Positions 7,046-12,410 of a DNA stretch of 12,410 nucleotides are shown here, piece by piece. The stretch covers positions 1 through 12,410 of the forward strand of contig JBFWTJ010000098.1 of the NCBI GenBank assembly GCA_050247895.1. The letters are read 5' to 3'. Within the stretch, counting starts at the first letter, position 1; each line of letters begins with the position of its first letter. This DNA is from CAVPEW01 sp050247895. GTDB taxonomy: Bacteria; Actinomycetota; Acidimicrobiia; Acidimicrobiales; VFJN01. The translations under genes were made by a program, and so were the position numbers. The notes beneath the pieces were generated by a model that worked only from the letters and a program-made list of their open reading frames with translations, was not told the origin of the DNA and made no database searches.

Positions 7046-8028
7046 TGAAGCTGCCGCCGCGGCACGACCTGGCCTTCCTGCCCACGCCGCTGCACCCGCT
7101 CGATCGCCTGGCCGAGGCGCTGGCCCTGCCCCACGCCCCTCGGTTGTGGATCAAGCGCGACGACCAGACGGGCCTGGCCGCCGGTGGGAACAAGGCCCGC
7201 AAGCTCGAGTTCCTGGTGGCCGACGCCCTCGCCGCGGGTGCCGACGCGCTGGTCACCGCAGGCGGTCGCCAGTCGAACCACGCGCGGCAGACCGCCGCGG
7301 CCGGACGGGCCTCGGGCTTCGAGGTGCACCTCGTGCTCAACGAGGGCGGCGAGGATCCCGAGTACCGCTGGTCGGGCAACGTGCTGCTCGACCGCCTCCT
7401 CGGCGCCCACATCCACCCCAACGCGGGGACGGGCTTCGACGCCGACGACGCCATGGCCGACGTGGCGGCCGAGCTGCGCCGGGCCGGGCGCCGGCCCTAC
7501 GTCATCCCGCCCGGTGGCTCCAGCCCCGTCGGAGCGGTCGGCTACGTCGACGCCGCCCGGGAGCTGCTCGCCGCGGCGCCGACGTTCGGGTGCGTGGTGC
7601 ACGCGTCGGGCAGCGGCGGGACGCAGGCCGGCCTGCTGGCCGGCTTCGCCCAGGCCGAGGCCGCACCCCCGGTCCTGGGGATCAGCGTGGCGCGCTCGTC
7701 CGAGGAGCTGGCCGCCCGGGTGCTGGCCCTGGCCGGCGAGACCGTGGCGTTGATCGGAGGTGCCACGCCCGTGGTGCCCGCCGACGTCGTGGTCGACGAC
7801 GGGTACGTCGGGCCGGGCTACGGCGTGCCGACCGATGCCATGGTGGAGGCGGTCGGGCTCGTGGCCAGGACCGAGGGCGTGCTGCTGGATCCCGTCTACA
7901 CCGGCAAGGCCATGGCCGGCCTGGTCGACCTGCTGCGGGCCGGTCGCTTCGACGGGATGGGCGACCTCGTGTTCCTGCACACCGGCGGCCTGCCCGGCCT
8001 GTTCGCCTACCGCACGACCTTCGAGTAG
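7045..8028 (+). CDS. PLP-dependent D-cysteine desulfhydrase / ACC deaminase family enzyme
   Basis: A 327-residue fold-type II PLP enzyme. The PLP lysine is K50 in G-G-N-K-A-R-K-L-E-F. S77 lies in Q-S-N-H-A-R-Q, which packs against the cofactor. The phosphate-binding loop is G-S-G-G-T-Q-A-G (189-196), and D-P-V-Y-T-G-K-A-M (282-290) and H-T-G-G-L-P (312-317) are typical late motifs. The family includes D-cysteine desulfhydrase (to pyruvate, sulfide and ammonia), L-cysteate sulfo-lyase (to pyruvate, sulfite and ammonia) and ACC deaminase. The T-G-K-A-M motif suits the desulfhydrase/sulfo-lyase side; sequence reading cannot separate these safely. The GTG start is where family similarity begins (L-P-T-P-L-H-P-L follows shortly), though no Shine-Dalgarno is visible. 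It lies 31 nt after the isomerase-like gene, so probably the same transcript. It would release sulfur or ammonia from the pathway intermediate (inference). Confidence 0.88.
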   Translation: MKLPPRHDLAFLPTPLHPLDRLAEALALPHAPRLWIKRDDQTGLAAGGNKARKLEFLVADALAAGADALVTAGGRQSNHARQTAAAGRASGFEVHLVLNEGGEDPEYRWSGNVLLDRLLGAHIHPNAGTGFDADDAMADVAAELRRAGRRPYVIPPGGSSPVGAVGYVDAARELLAAAPTFGCVVHASGSGGTQAGLLAGFAQAEAAPPVLGISVARSSEELAARVLALAGETVALIGGATPVVPADVVVDDGYVGPGYGVPTDAMVEAVGLVARTEGVLLDPVYTGKAMAGLVDLLRAGRFDGMGDLVFLHTGGLPGLFAYRTTFE

Positions 8029-8034
8029 CGGCCC

Positions 8035-8053
8035 GGCCCGGGTTCAGCGGGCC
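8035..8053. terminator. Possible bidirectional hairpin between convergent genes
   Basis: GGCCCG (8035-8040) and CGGGCC (8048-8053) form a perfect 6-bp stem with a 7-nt loop across the 15-nt gap between two convergent stop codons, including the end of the - strand gene. No T-tract is present on either side, so termination is plausible but unproven. Confidence 0.35.
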
Positions 8054-9369
8054 CAGGGGTCGGGCGCCGGGGCCATCCCCATCAGGTCGCGCAGGGTGCT
8101 GCCCGCGTACTCCGTGCGGAACAGGCCCCGGCGCTGGAGCTCGGGGACGACCAGGCGGACGAAGTCCTCGAGGCCGGTGGGCAGGACAGGTGCGCCCACG
8201 ATGAAGCCGTCGCTGGCCTTGGTCGTGTACCACTCCTCGATCTCGTCGGCGACCTCGACGGGGTTGCCCTTGATGAGCACGATCGGCGCCTGGAGGACCG
8301 ACTCGTAGGTCTTGCGGATGCTCAGGCCCCGGGTCTGGGCCAGGTCGACGATCTTGGCCCGCATGCTCGACCCGCCGACCACGTCGCCGTCGAGGTCCGG
8401 GAGCGGTCCGTCGAGGGGCAGGCCGCGCAGGTCGTGGTCGATCATCTTGGACAGGTAGGCCACGCCCACCTCGGGGCTGATCAGCGACTGGAGCTCGTCG
8501 TAGAGGTCGTTCGCCTCGGCCGAGGACTCCTTCACGCAGACCGTGGCCCCCGGCAGGATCCGCAGGTGGTCGGGATCGCGCCCGTACTTCTCCATGCGAC
8601 CCTTCAGGTCGGCGTAGTGGGCCCGGCCCTGCTCGACGGTCAGGCTGATGGCGAACACGGCGTCGGCGTGCTGGGCCGCCATCTCGAGGCCGAGCTCGGA
8701 CTGGCCGGCCAGGAAGACGGCCGGCCAGCCCTGGGGGCAGCGGGCCACGTTCAGCGGCCCCTGGACCTTGAAGTGGACCCCCTGGTGGTCGAGGGTGCGG
8801 ACCCTCTCGTGGTCGAGGTAGCGGCCCGTGGCGTGGTCCTGGACGAAGGCGTCGCCGGCCCAGCTGTCCCAGAGGCCCTTGGCCACCTCGAGGGCCTCGA
8901 CCGAGCGCTCGTAGCGGGTGACGCGATCGACGTGCTCGTCGTGGCTGAAGTTGCGTGCGTCGCTCACGTTGGTCCCCGTGACGACGTTCCACGCCGCCCG
9001 GCCGTTCGAGAGGTGGTCGAGCGAGGCGAAGCGCCGGGCCAGCAGGTACGGCTCGTCGTAGGTGGTGGTGGCGGTGGCGATGAGGCCGATGCGCGACGTG
9101 TGCTGGGAGATGGCGGCCAGGTACGTCGTGGGCTCGAACGCCGTGGGCCGGGCCGAGGGGTAGTTGGCCTCGAACAGCTCGGGGACGTCCATGTCGTAGA
9201 CGCCGTTGGCGTCGGCGAGGAACAGCGCGTCCATCTTCCCGGCCTCGGCGATCCGCGCCACCTCGATGGCGTGGTCCAGCCGCATGGCGGTGTCGCGGTA
9301 CGAGTCGGGGTGGCGCCAACCGGCCTGGTGCAGGCCGATCGCGCCGAAGTTCGCCACGAGGTTGAGCAC
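8044..9369 (-). CDS. LLM-class flavin-dependent monooxygenase, DszA/NtaA-like (LLM-C)
   Basis: A 441-residue oxygenase of the NtaA/SnaA/DszA group, closer to the DszA type than LLM-A and LLM-B. Signs: I-G-L-H-Q-A-G-W-R-H-P (11-21), W-N-V-V-T-G at 127-132, A-R-N-F-S (138-142, the usual A..NFG position), P-Q-G-W-P (212-216) and then F-L-A-G-Q-S-E-L-G for the flavin, and the end Q-R-R-G-L-F-R-T-E-Y-A-G-S-T-L-R-D. It should oxidise its substrate with FMNH2 and O2. I chose GTG at 9369-9367 because GGAGGAG (9378-9372) stands 2 to 3 nt upstream and the protein from there starts like family members. The longer open frame reaching 9540 adds a low-hydrophobicity stretch with no match and would run through the regulatory region. 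It is transcribed alone, away from the ABC operon, so it is probably coregulated with it. No reductase is adjacent, so it may borrow FMNH2 from the left-block reductase. Confidence 0.92.
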   Translation of the reverse strand: MLNLVANFGAIGLHQAGWRHPDSYRDTAMRLDHAIEVARIAEAGKMDALFLADANGVYDMDVPELFEANYPSARPTAFEPTTYLAAISQHTSRIGLIATATTTYDEPYLLARRFASLDHLSNGRAAWNVVTGTNVSDARNFSHDEHVDRVTRYERSVEALEVAKGLWDSWAGDAFVQDHATGRYLDHERVRTLDHQGVHFKVQGPLNVARCPQGWPAVFLAGQSELGLEMAAQHADAVFAISLTVEQGRAHYADLKGRMEKYGRDPDHLRILPGATVCVKESSAEANDLYDELQSLISPEVGVAYLSKMIDHDLRGLPLDGPLPDLDGDVVGGSSMRAKIVDLAQTRGLSIRKTYESVLQAPIVLIKGNPVEVADEIEEWYTTKASDGFIVGAPVLPTGLEDFVRLVVPELQRRGLFRTEYAGSTLRDLMGMAPAPDPWAR

Positions 9370-9401
9370 GGCTCCTCCGTTTCGCCGGGGACGGCCGATA
9401 G

Positions 9402-9416
9402 CTAACAACGTGTTGA
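9402..9416. promoter_or_regulatory. Operator-like site 3, on the LLM-C side
   Basis: CTAACA-ACG-TGTTGA keeps one perfect half-site and four of six bases in the other. It overlaps a TAGCTA (9399-9404, self-complementary) that could be the -10 element for the leftward LLM-C gene, about 30 nt upstream of its GTG. I find no good -35 for that promoter. The overlap would suit repression. Confidence 0.45.
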
Positions 9417-9578
9417 AGGTGAACACGATGAAGGCGGTGTTACCTGTTCCTGGTCGGTTGCTTCCTGCGCCCACCTCTCGTGCCCGTTCCGCTCCGGATC
9501 CACAGGAATTCGACGGATGTGCCCGCTCATCCCGGTCCACATCAAGGTTCCGTCAACATCCGGAAACAGAGCGTTTGC

Positions 9579-9593
9579 GTTGAAGACTTCAAC
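9579..9593. promoter_or_regulatory. Perfect everted palindrome GTTGAAG-A-CTTCAAC
   Basis: This is a perfect 7-1-7 inverted repeat using the same GTTGA/TCAAC half-sites as the operators but facing the other way. Its right arm is shared with site 4 (9589-9603). Together they give three half-sites in 25 bp, which could let two dimers bind side by side. Confidence 0.55.
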
Positions 9594-9603
9594 AGGACGT
9601 TGA
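9589..9603. promoter_or_regulatory. Operator-like site 4, overlapping a candidate -35 of the ABC operon
   Basis: TCAACA-GGA-CGTTGA matches the site 1 palindrome in 11 of 12 half-site positions, with the same 3-nt spacer. It overlaps the candidate -35 TTGATC (9600-9605), the same layout as site 2. Confidence 0.55.
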
Positions 9604-9629
9604 TCTATCGGCGGCCAGACCTTTAGCTA
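9600..9629 (+). promoter_or_regulatory. Candidate promoter of the ABC transporter operon
   Basis: TTGATC (9600-9605) with TAGCTA (9624-9629, 18-nt spacer) or TTAGCT (9623-9628, 17-nt spacer) is a plausible sigma-70-type promoter. TAGCTA also appears at the candidate -10 of the divergent LLM-C gene. The predicted leader is about 40 nt. Confidence 0.45.
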
Positions 9630-9645
9630 GGGGCGCCCGGCCGTT

Positions 9646-9662
9646 GGTCCCCCGGAGGGACC
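9646..9662 (+). other. Leader hairpin before the first permease
   Basis: GGTCCC (9646-9651) pairs perfectly with GGGACC (9657-9662) around CCGGA. It lies in the predicted leader, 12 nt before the ribosome binding site. It hides a decoy GGAGGG sequence and may steer ribosomes to the downstream site, or stabilise the mRNA. Confidence 0.45.
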
Positions 9663-9674
9663 CGATCCGACCCC

Positions 9675-9684
9675 GGAGGTGATC
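9675..9684 (+). promoter_or_regulatory. Full-length Shine-Dalgarno GGAGGTGATC that decides the permease start
   Basis: GGAGGTGATC is complementary over all ten bases to the typical bacterial 16S 3' end. It overlaps the GTG at 9679, so that GTG can hardly be the start used. The in-frame CTG at 9688 is 8 nt from GGAGG and is the better-placed start. Confidence 0.6.
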
Positions 9685-10629
9685 CCCCTGCGCTACGTCC
9701 TGCGTCGCATCGGCCAGGCGCTGCTGGTGATGTGGGCCGCCTACACGGTCGTCTTCGTCGTGCTCTACCTGGTGCCGGGCGATCCTGCCCGGCTGATGCT
9801 GGGGCTCGACGGCGGCGCGTCGGCCAGCGAGGAGCAGATCCAGGCCATCCGTGACGAGTACGGCTTCGACGATCCCCTCGTCGTCCAGTACTGGAGCAAC
9901 CTCAGCGAGCTGCTCGGCGGGGACATGGGCGACTCGTTCGCCAGCGGCGTGAGCGTCGGCCGGATCATCGGCGACGCCCTGCCCAACACCGTGTCCCTCA
10001 CCGCCCTGGGCCTGGCCTTCGCCGTGCTGATCGGCGTCGGGGTGGTGCTCGCGGCGCAGCACGCGCCCTTCCCCTGGTTGGCCCGCCTGCTGGCCTCGGT
10101 GCCCGCGGTGGGCGTGAGCATCCCGGGGTTCTGGGTCGGCCTGCTCCTGCTCCAGTTCCTGTCGTTCCGCATCCGGATCTTCCCCGCTGCCGGCGACGCC
10201 GGGTTCAAGAGCCTGGTCCTCCCCGCGCTGGTGCTGGCGCTGCCCGCCGCCGCGGTCATCGCCCAGATCTTCGGCCAGAGCATGCGGGCGACCCTGGCCG
10301 AGCCCTACGTGGACACGGCGCGGGCGAAGGGCGCCCGCCGCAGCCGGATCGTGTACCGCCACGCCTTCCGCAACGCGCTGCTCCCGGTGGTGGCCGTCCT
10401 GGGCACCACCGTCGGCACCATGTTCGCCAACTCCGCGGTGGCCGAGACGATCTTCGCCCGCAACGGGCTGGGCACGGTGATGGTCGCCGCGGTGACCAGC
10501 AAGGACATGCCCGTCGTGCAGGGCGTGGTCCTGGTCGTCGCCGCCTTCTACGCCCTCACCACCCTGGCCATCGACCTGGTCTCGCCCGTGATCGATCCTC
10601 GGGCCGGCATCGAGGCGAGGACCGCATGA
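9679..10629 (+). CDS. ABC transporter permease, DppB/NikB type
   Basis: A 313- to 316-residue inner-membrane permease of the peptide/nickel ABC family. TM1 is near 12-32, followed by the hallmark V-P-G-D-P (32-36) and a large external loop. The EAA loop that contacts the ATPase is E-P-Y-V-D-T-A-R-A-K-G-A (208-219), then R-H-A-F-R-N-A-L-L-P (227-236). The C-terminal TM region ends in V-I-D-P-R, as usual. The only GTG (9679) lies inside the ribosome binding site; the in-frame CTG at 9688 gives (M)-R-Y-V-L-R-R-I, which matches how DppB-type proteins normally begin and is probably the true start. No ATG or GTG occurs between the upstream stop (9628) and 9679. It is first in an operon and its stop overlaps the next ATG (ATGA). 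No binding protein precedes it here. Confidence 0.93.
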   Translation: MIPLRYVLRRIGQALLVMWAAYTVVFVVLYLVPGDPARLMLGLDGGASASEEQIQAIRDEYGFDDPLVVQYWSNLSELLGGDMGDSFASGVSVGRIIGDALPNTVSLTALGLAFAVLIGVGVVLAAQHAPFPWLARLLASVPAVGVSIPGFWVGLLLLQFLSFRIRIFPAAGDAGFKSLVLPALVLALPAAAVIAQIFGQSMRATLAEPYVDTARAKGARRSRIVYRHAFRNALLPVVAVLGTTVGTMFANSAVAETIFARNGLGTVMVAAVTSKDMPVVQGVVLVVAAFYALTTLAIDLVSPVIDPRAGIEARTA

Positions 10630-11525
10630 CCTCGACCGAGATCGGCCTGGTGGTCGAGGTGGAACCCGATCCCGGTCCGCCCGCCGCGGCCGTGGTCGAG
10701 GAGGTGGTCGTGCGCCGCCGGCGCCCGCTGCCCGGCCTCGGCTTCTGGTTGGCCGTCGGCGTGCTCGCCGTGGTCACCGCGTGGACCGTGGCCCCCAGCG
10801 TGGTGACCTCGTCGGACCCGATCACCGCCGTGCCGGCCGAACGCCTCCTCCCGCCGAGCCTCGACCACCCCTTCGGGACCGACGAGCTCGGGCGGGACCA
10901 GCTGACCCGCGTCGTCCACGGCGCCCGGGCCACGCTGGTCGCGGCGGGGCTCGCCTCGGCCATCGCCCTGGTCGTCGGCACCCTGCTCGGCCTGGTCGCC
11001 GGCACGGTCGGGCGGTGGCTGGACGACCTGATCATGCGGGTCGTCGACCTCGTGCTCGCCATCCCGGCGCTCCTCTTCGCCATGGCCCTGGCCGCCCCGA
11101 CCAACGGGTCGGCCATCGGGACCTCGGTGGCCCTGGGCATCGCCGGGATGGGCGCGGTGGCCCGGGTCATGCGGGCCTCGGTGCTGCGCGTCCGGTCGTC
11201 GATGTACGTGGACGCCGCCCGCTCGATCGGCGCCCGCAGCGTGGCGATCATGTTCAAGCACGTCCTGCCGAACTCGATCGGGCCGATCCTGGCCATGGTC
11301 GTCACCTCGTTCGGCCAGTTCATCCTCACGATCGCGGCGATGAGCTTCCTGGGGTTCGGCGCACCCCCGCCCGACCCCGAGTGGGGCTCGATGGTCGAGT
11401 CGGGCCGCGAGTTCCTCGTGGTCGCCTGGTGGATGACGTCGCTGCCCGCCGCCGTGATCGCCCTGGTCGTCCTGTCGAGCAACCGGATCGCCCAGCAGCT
11501 CGAGCCCAGGTCGGGCCTGTCGTGA
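10626..11525 (+). CDS. ABC transporter permease, DppC/NikC type
   Basis: A 299-residue permease that pairs with the preceding one to form the membrane channel. A cytosolic N-terminal extension rich in E, V and P, ending with R-R-R (1-37), precedes TM1 (38-57). The DppC hallmark P-F-G-T-D-E-L-G-R-D (82-91) is intact. The EAA loop is Y-V-D-A-A-R-S-I-G-A (194-203) followed by K-H-V-L-P-N-S-I-G-P (211-220). A later A-M-S-F-L-G-F-G-A-P-P-P-D-P-E-W-G is typical. The start ATG overlaps the previous stop by 4 nt and the stop overlaps the next GTG by 4 nt, so the three products are translationally coupled. The cargo could be oligopeptides, nickel chelates or another small solute. Context with oxygenases suggests the catabolic substrate (inference). 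Confidence 0.93.
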   Translation: MTSTEIGLVVEVEPDPGPPAAAVVEEVVVRRRRPLPGLGFWLAVGVLAVVTAWTVAPSVVTSSDPITAVPAERLLPPSLDHPFGTDELGRDQLTRVVHGARATLVAAGLASAIALVVGTLLGLVAGTVGRWLDDLIMRVVDLVLAIPALLFAMALAAPTNGSAIGTSVALGIAGMGAVARVMRASVLRVRSSMYVDAARSIGARSVAIMFKHVLPNSIGPILAMVVTSFGQFILTIAAMSFLGFGAPPPDPEWGSMVESGREFLVVAWWMTSLPAAVIALVVLSSNRIAQQLEPRSGLS

Positions 11526-12403
11526 GCGCCGCCGCCGAGCCCGTCCTGTCGGTCCGGGACCTGACCGTGACCTACACCAGCCGCGGCCGCACGAGCACCG
11601 CGCTGCACTCGGTCGGCTTCGAGCTCGGCCCGGGCGAGACGTTGGGCCTGGTGGGGGCGTCGGGATCGGGCAAGTCGACCACGGCCCTGGCCGTCGTGCG
11701 CATGCTCCCGCACAACGCCCGGATCGAGTCGGGCCGGATCACGCTGCAGGGTCGCCCGGTCGAATCGCTGGGCGAGAAGCAGATGAGCGGGCTGCGGGGC
11801 CGCGACGTCGGGTTCATCCCCCAGGACCCGATGCTGTCGCTGAACCCGATCGTGACGGTGGGGCGCCAGGTCGAGGAGTCGCTGCTGCTCCACACCGACC
11901 TCGACCGGGCCGCCCGGCGGGCGCGGGTGGTCGAGCTGCTCGACGAGTGCGGCATCGGCCAGCCCGAGATGCGGGCCCGGCAGCACCCCCACGAGCTCTC
12001 CGGCGGCATGCGCCAGCGGGTCCTCATCGCCATCGCCATCGCCTGCAACCCCCGCCTGATCATCGCCGACGAGCCGACCAGCGCCCTGGACGTGACGGTC
12101 CAGCGGGCGATCCTGGCCCAGCTCCGGGAGCTGCGCGAGCGCCACGGCGTGGCGATGCTCATGATCACCCACGACCTGGCCGTGGCCTCCGAGCAGTGCC
12201 AGCGGATCGCGGTGATGGAAGGCGGGCGCGTCGTCGAGACGGGCTCGACCGGCGAGGTCCTCGAACGGCCCCGCGCCACCTACACCCGCCAACTCATGGC
12301 CGCCGCTCCGAGCCTGGGCGGGAGCGCGCTGGTCACCTCGGGGGGCGAGGTCCCCGAACCGCTGGTGGAGGTCACCGACCTGCGCAAGACCGTCGCCGTG
12401 TAG
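11522..12403 (+). CDS. ABC transporter ATP-binding protein, DppD type, ending at the start of a second ABC domain
   Basis: A 293-residue ATPase that would power import. All motifs are present: Walker A G-A-S-G-S-G-K-S-T (45-53), Q-loop Q101, signature L-S-G-G-M (159-163), Walker B L-I-I-A-D-E-P-T-S-A-L-D (179-190) and H-loop H217. R-A-T-Y-T-R-Q-L-M-A-A-A-P (251-263) begins the oligopeptide-transporter C-terminal region. The GTG 11522 overlaps the permease stop (GTGA); the frame is open further upstream but only as a shadow of the permease gene. The last 15 residues (E-P-L-V-E-V-T-D-L-R-K-T-V-A-V) look like the first strand of another ABC domain and then stop at TAG. Many actinobacterial relatives are DppD-DppF fusions of roughly double this length. 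This copy may therefore be a fusion broken by a nonsense change (a CAG would restore reading), or be affected by the sequence end. The first domain is certain. Confidence 0.9.
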   Translation: MSAAAEPVLSVRDLTVTYTSRGRTSTALHSVGFELGPGETLGLVGASGSGKSTTALAVVRMLPHNARIESGRITLQGRPVESLGEKQMSGLRGRDVGFIPQDPMLSLNPIVTVGRQVEESLLLHTDLDRAARRARVVELLDECGIGQPEMRARQHPHELSGGMRQRVLIAIAIACNPRLIIADEPTSALDVTVQRAILAQLRELRERHGVAMLMITHDLAVASEQCQRIAVMEGGRVVETGSTGEVLERPRATYTRQLMAAAPSLGGSALVTSGGEVPEPLVEVTDLRKTVAV

Positions 12404-12410
12404 GGGAGGG

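Larger units (their letters stand above)
9370..9678. other. Divergent intergenic region between LLM-C and the ABC operon
   Basis: This 309-nt region is distinctly less GC-rich than the genes around it. It carries the LLM-C ribosome binding site, operator-like sites near both ends, an everted palindrome, a candidate promoter and a leader hairpin, listed separately. A lone TCAACA half-site is at 9553-9558. In the stretch 9430-9550 I see no further structure I can support and no small gene. Confidence 0.8.

Noticed and set aside
9370..9540. N-terminal extension of the - strand monooxygenase up to 9540
   Set aside because: It crosses operator-like sequences, lacks family similarity, and a GGAGGAG site precedes the internal GTG at 9369.
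10781..11521. Upstream extension of the ATPase frame
   Set aside because: It lies wholly inside the DppC-type permease gene and encodes an arginine/proline-rich shadow; the GTG at 11522 with GTGA overlap fits the operon style.
1..12410. Signs of mobile elements, tRNA genes, CRISPR arrays or phage genes
   Set aside because: No transposase or integrase-like protein, terminal inverted repeats, regularly spaced repeats or tRNA-like cloverleaf were seen on either strand by reading.

Overview
The window is very GC-rich, with G or C in almost every third codon position, GTG starts and GGAGG-type ribosome binding sites. This fits a high-GC actinomycete; nothing in the sequence fixes the genus. It reads as one accessory metabolic locus for taking up and oxidatively breaking down a small organic compound. 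I see no RNA genes, CRISPR arrays, insertion sequences or phage genes.

Left block (1-6085, all + strand): the 3' end of a peptide/nickel-type ABC solute-binding protein; two tandem paralogous flavin-dependent monooxygenases of the NtaA/SnaA/DszA group (LLM-A and LLM-B) that share long identical DNA tracts; an SsuE-like NAD(P)H:FMN reductase; an aldo/keto reductase; and an MFS transporter. Gaps are 2 to 16 nt except for 77 nt before the reductase start. A hairpin right after the MFS stop may end the unit.

Middle block (6086-8028, + strand): an intergenic region with a perfect palindromic operator-like site, then a maleate isomerase/Asp-Glu racemase-superfamily protein and a PLP enzyme of the D-cysteine desulfhydrase/ACC deaminase family.

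Right block: a third, more DszA-like monooxygenase (LLM-C) on the - strand converges on the PLP enzyme and diverges from an ABC transporter operon (two permeases and an ATPase, joined by 4-nt ATGA/GTGA overlaps). The 309-nt divergent region holds several copies of the palindrome seen in the middle block, close to candidate promoter elements. The ATPase ends at a TAG just after the first residues of what looks like a second ABC domain, at the window edge.

How the genes may work together (inference): the solute-binding protein and ABC transporter import a substrate; the FMN reductase supplies FMNH2 to up to three oxygenases that cleave a C-S or C-N bond or a ring; the aldo/keto reductase handles carbonyl products; the isomerase-like protein and PLP lyase process downstream C4-dicarboxylate-like or amino/sulfur intermediates. 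The SsuE-like reductase, a DszA-type oxygenase and a cysteine-desulfhydrase-family enzyme together favour organosulfur use, but a chelator or N-heterocycle cannot be excluded. A repeated TCAACA-N3-TGTTGA motif at three promoters suggests one unknown regulator controls the set.
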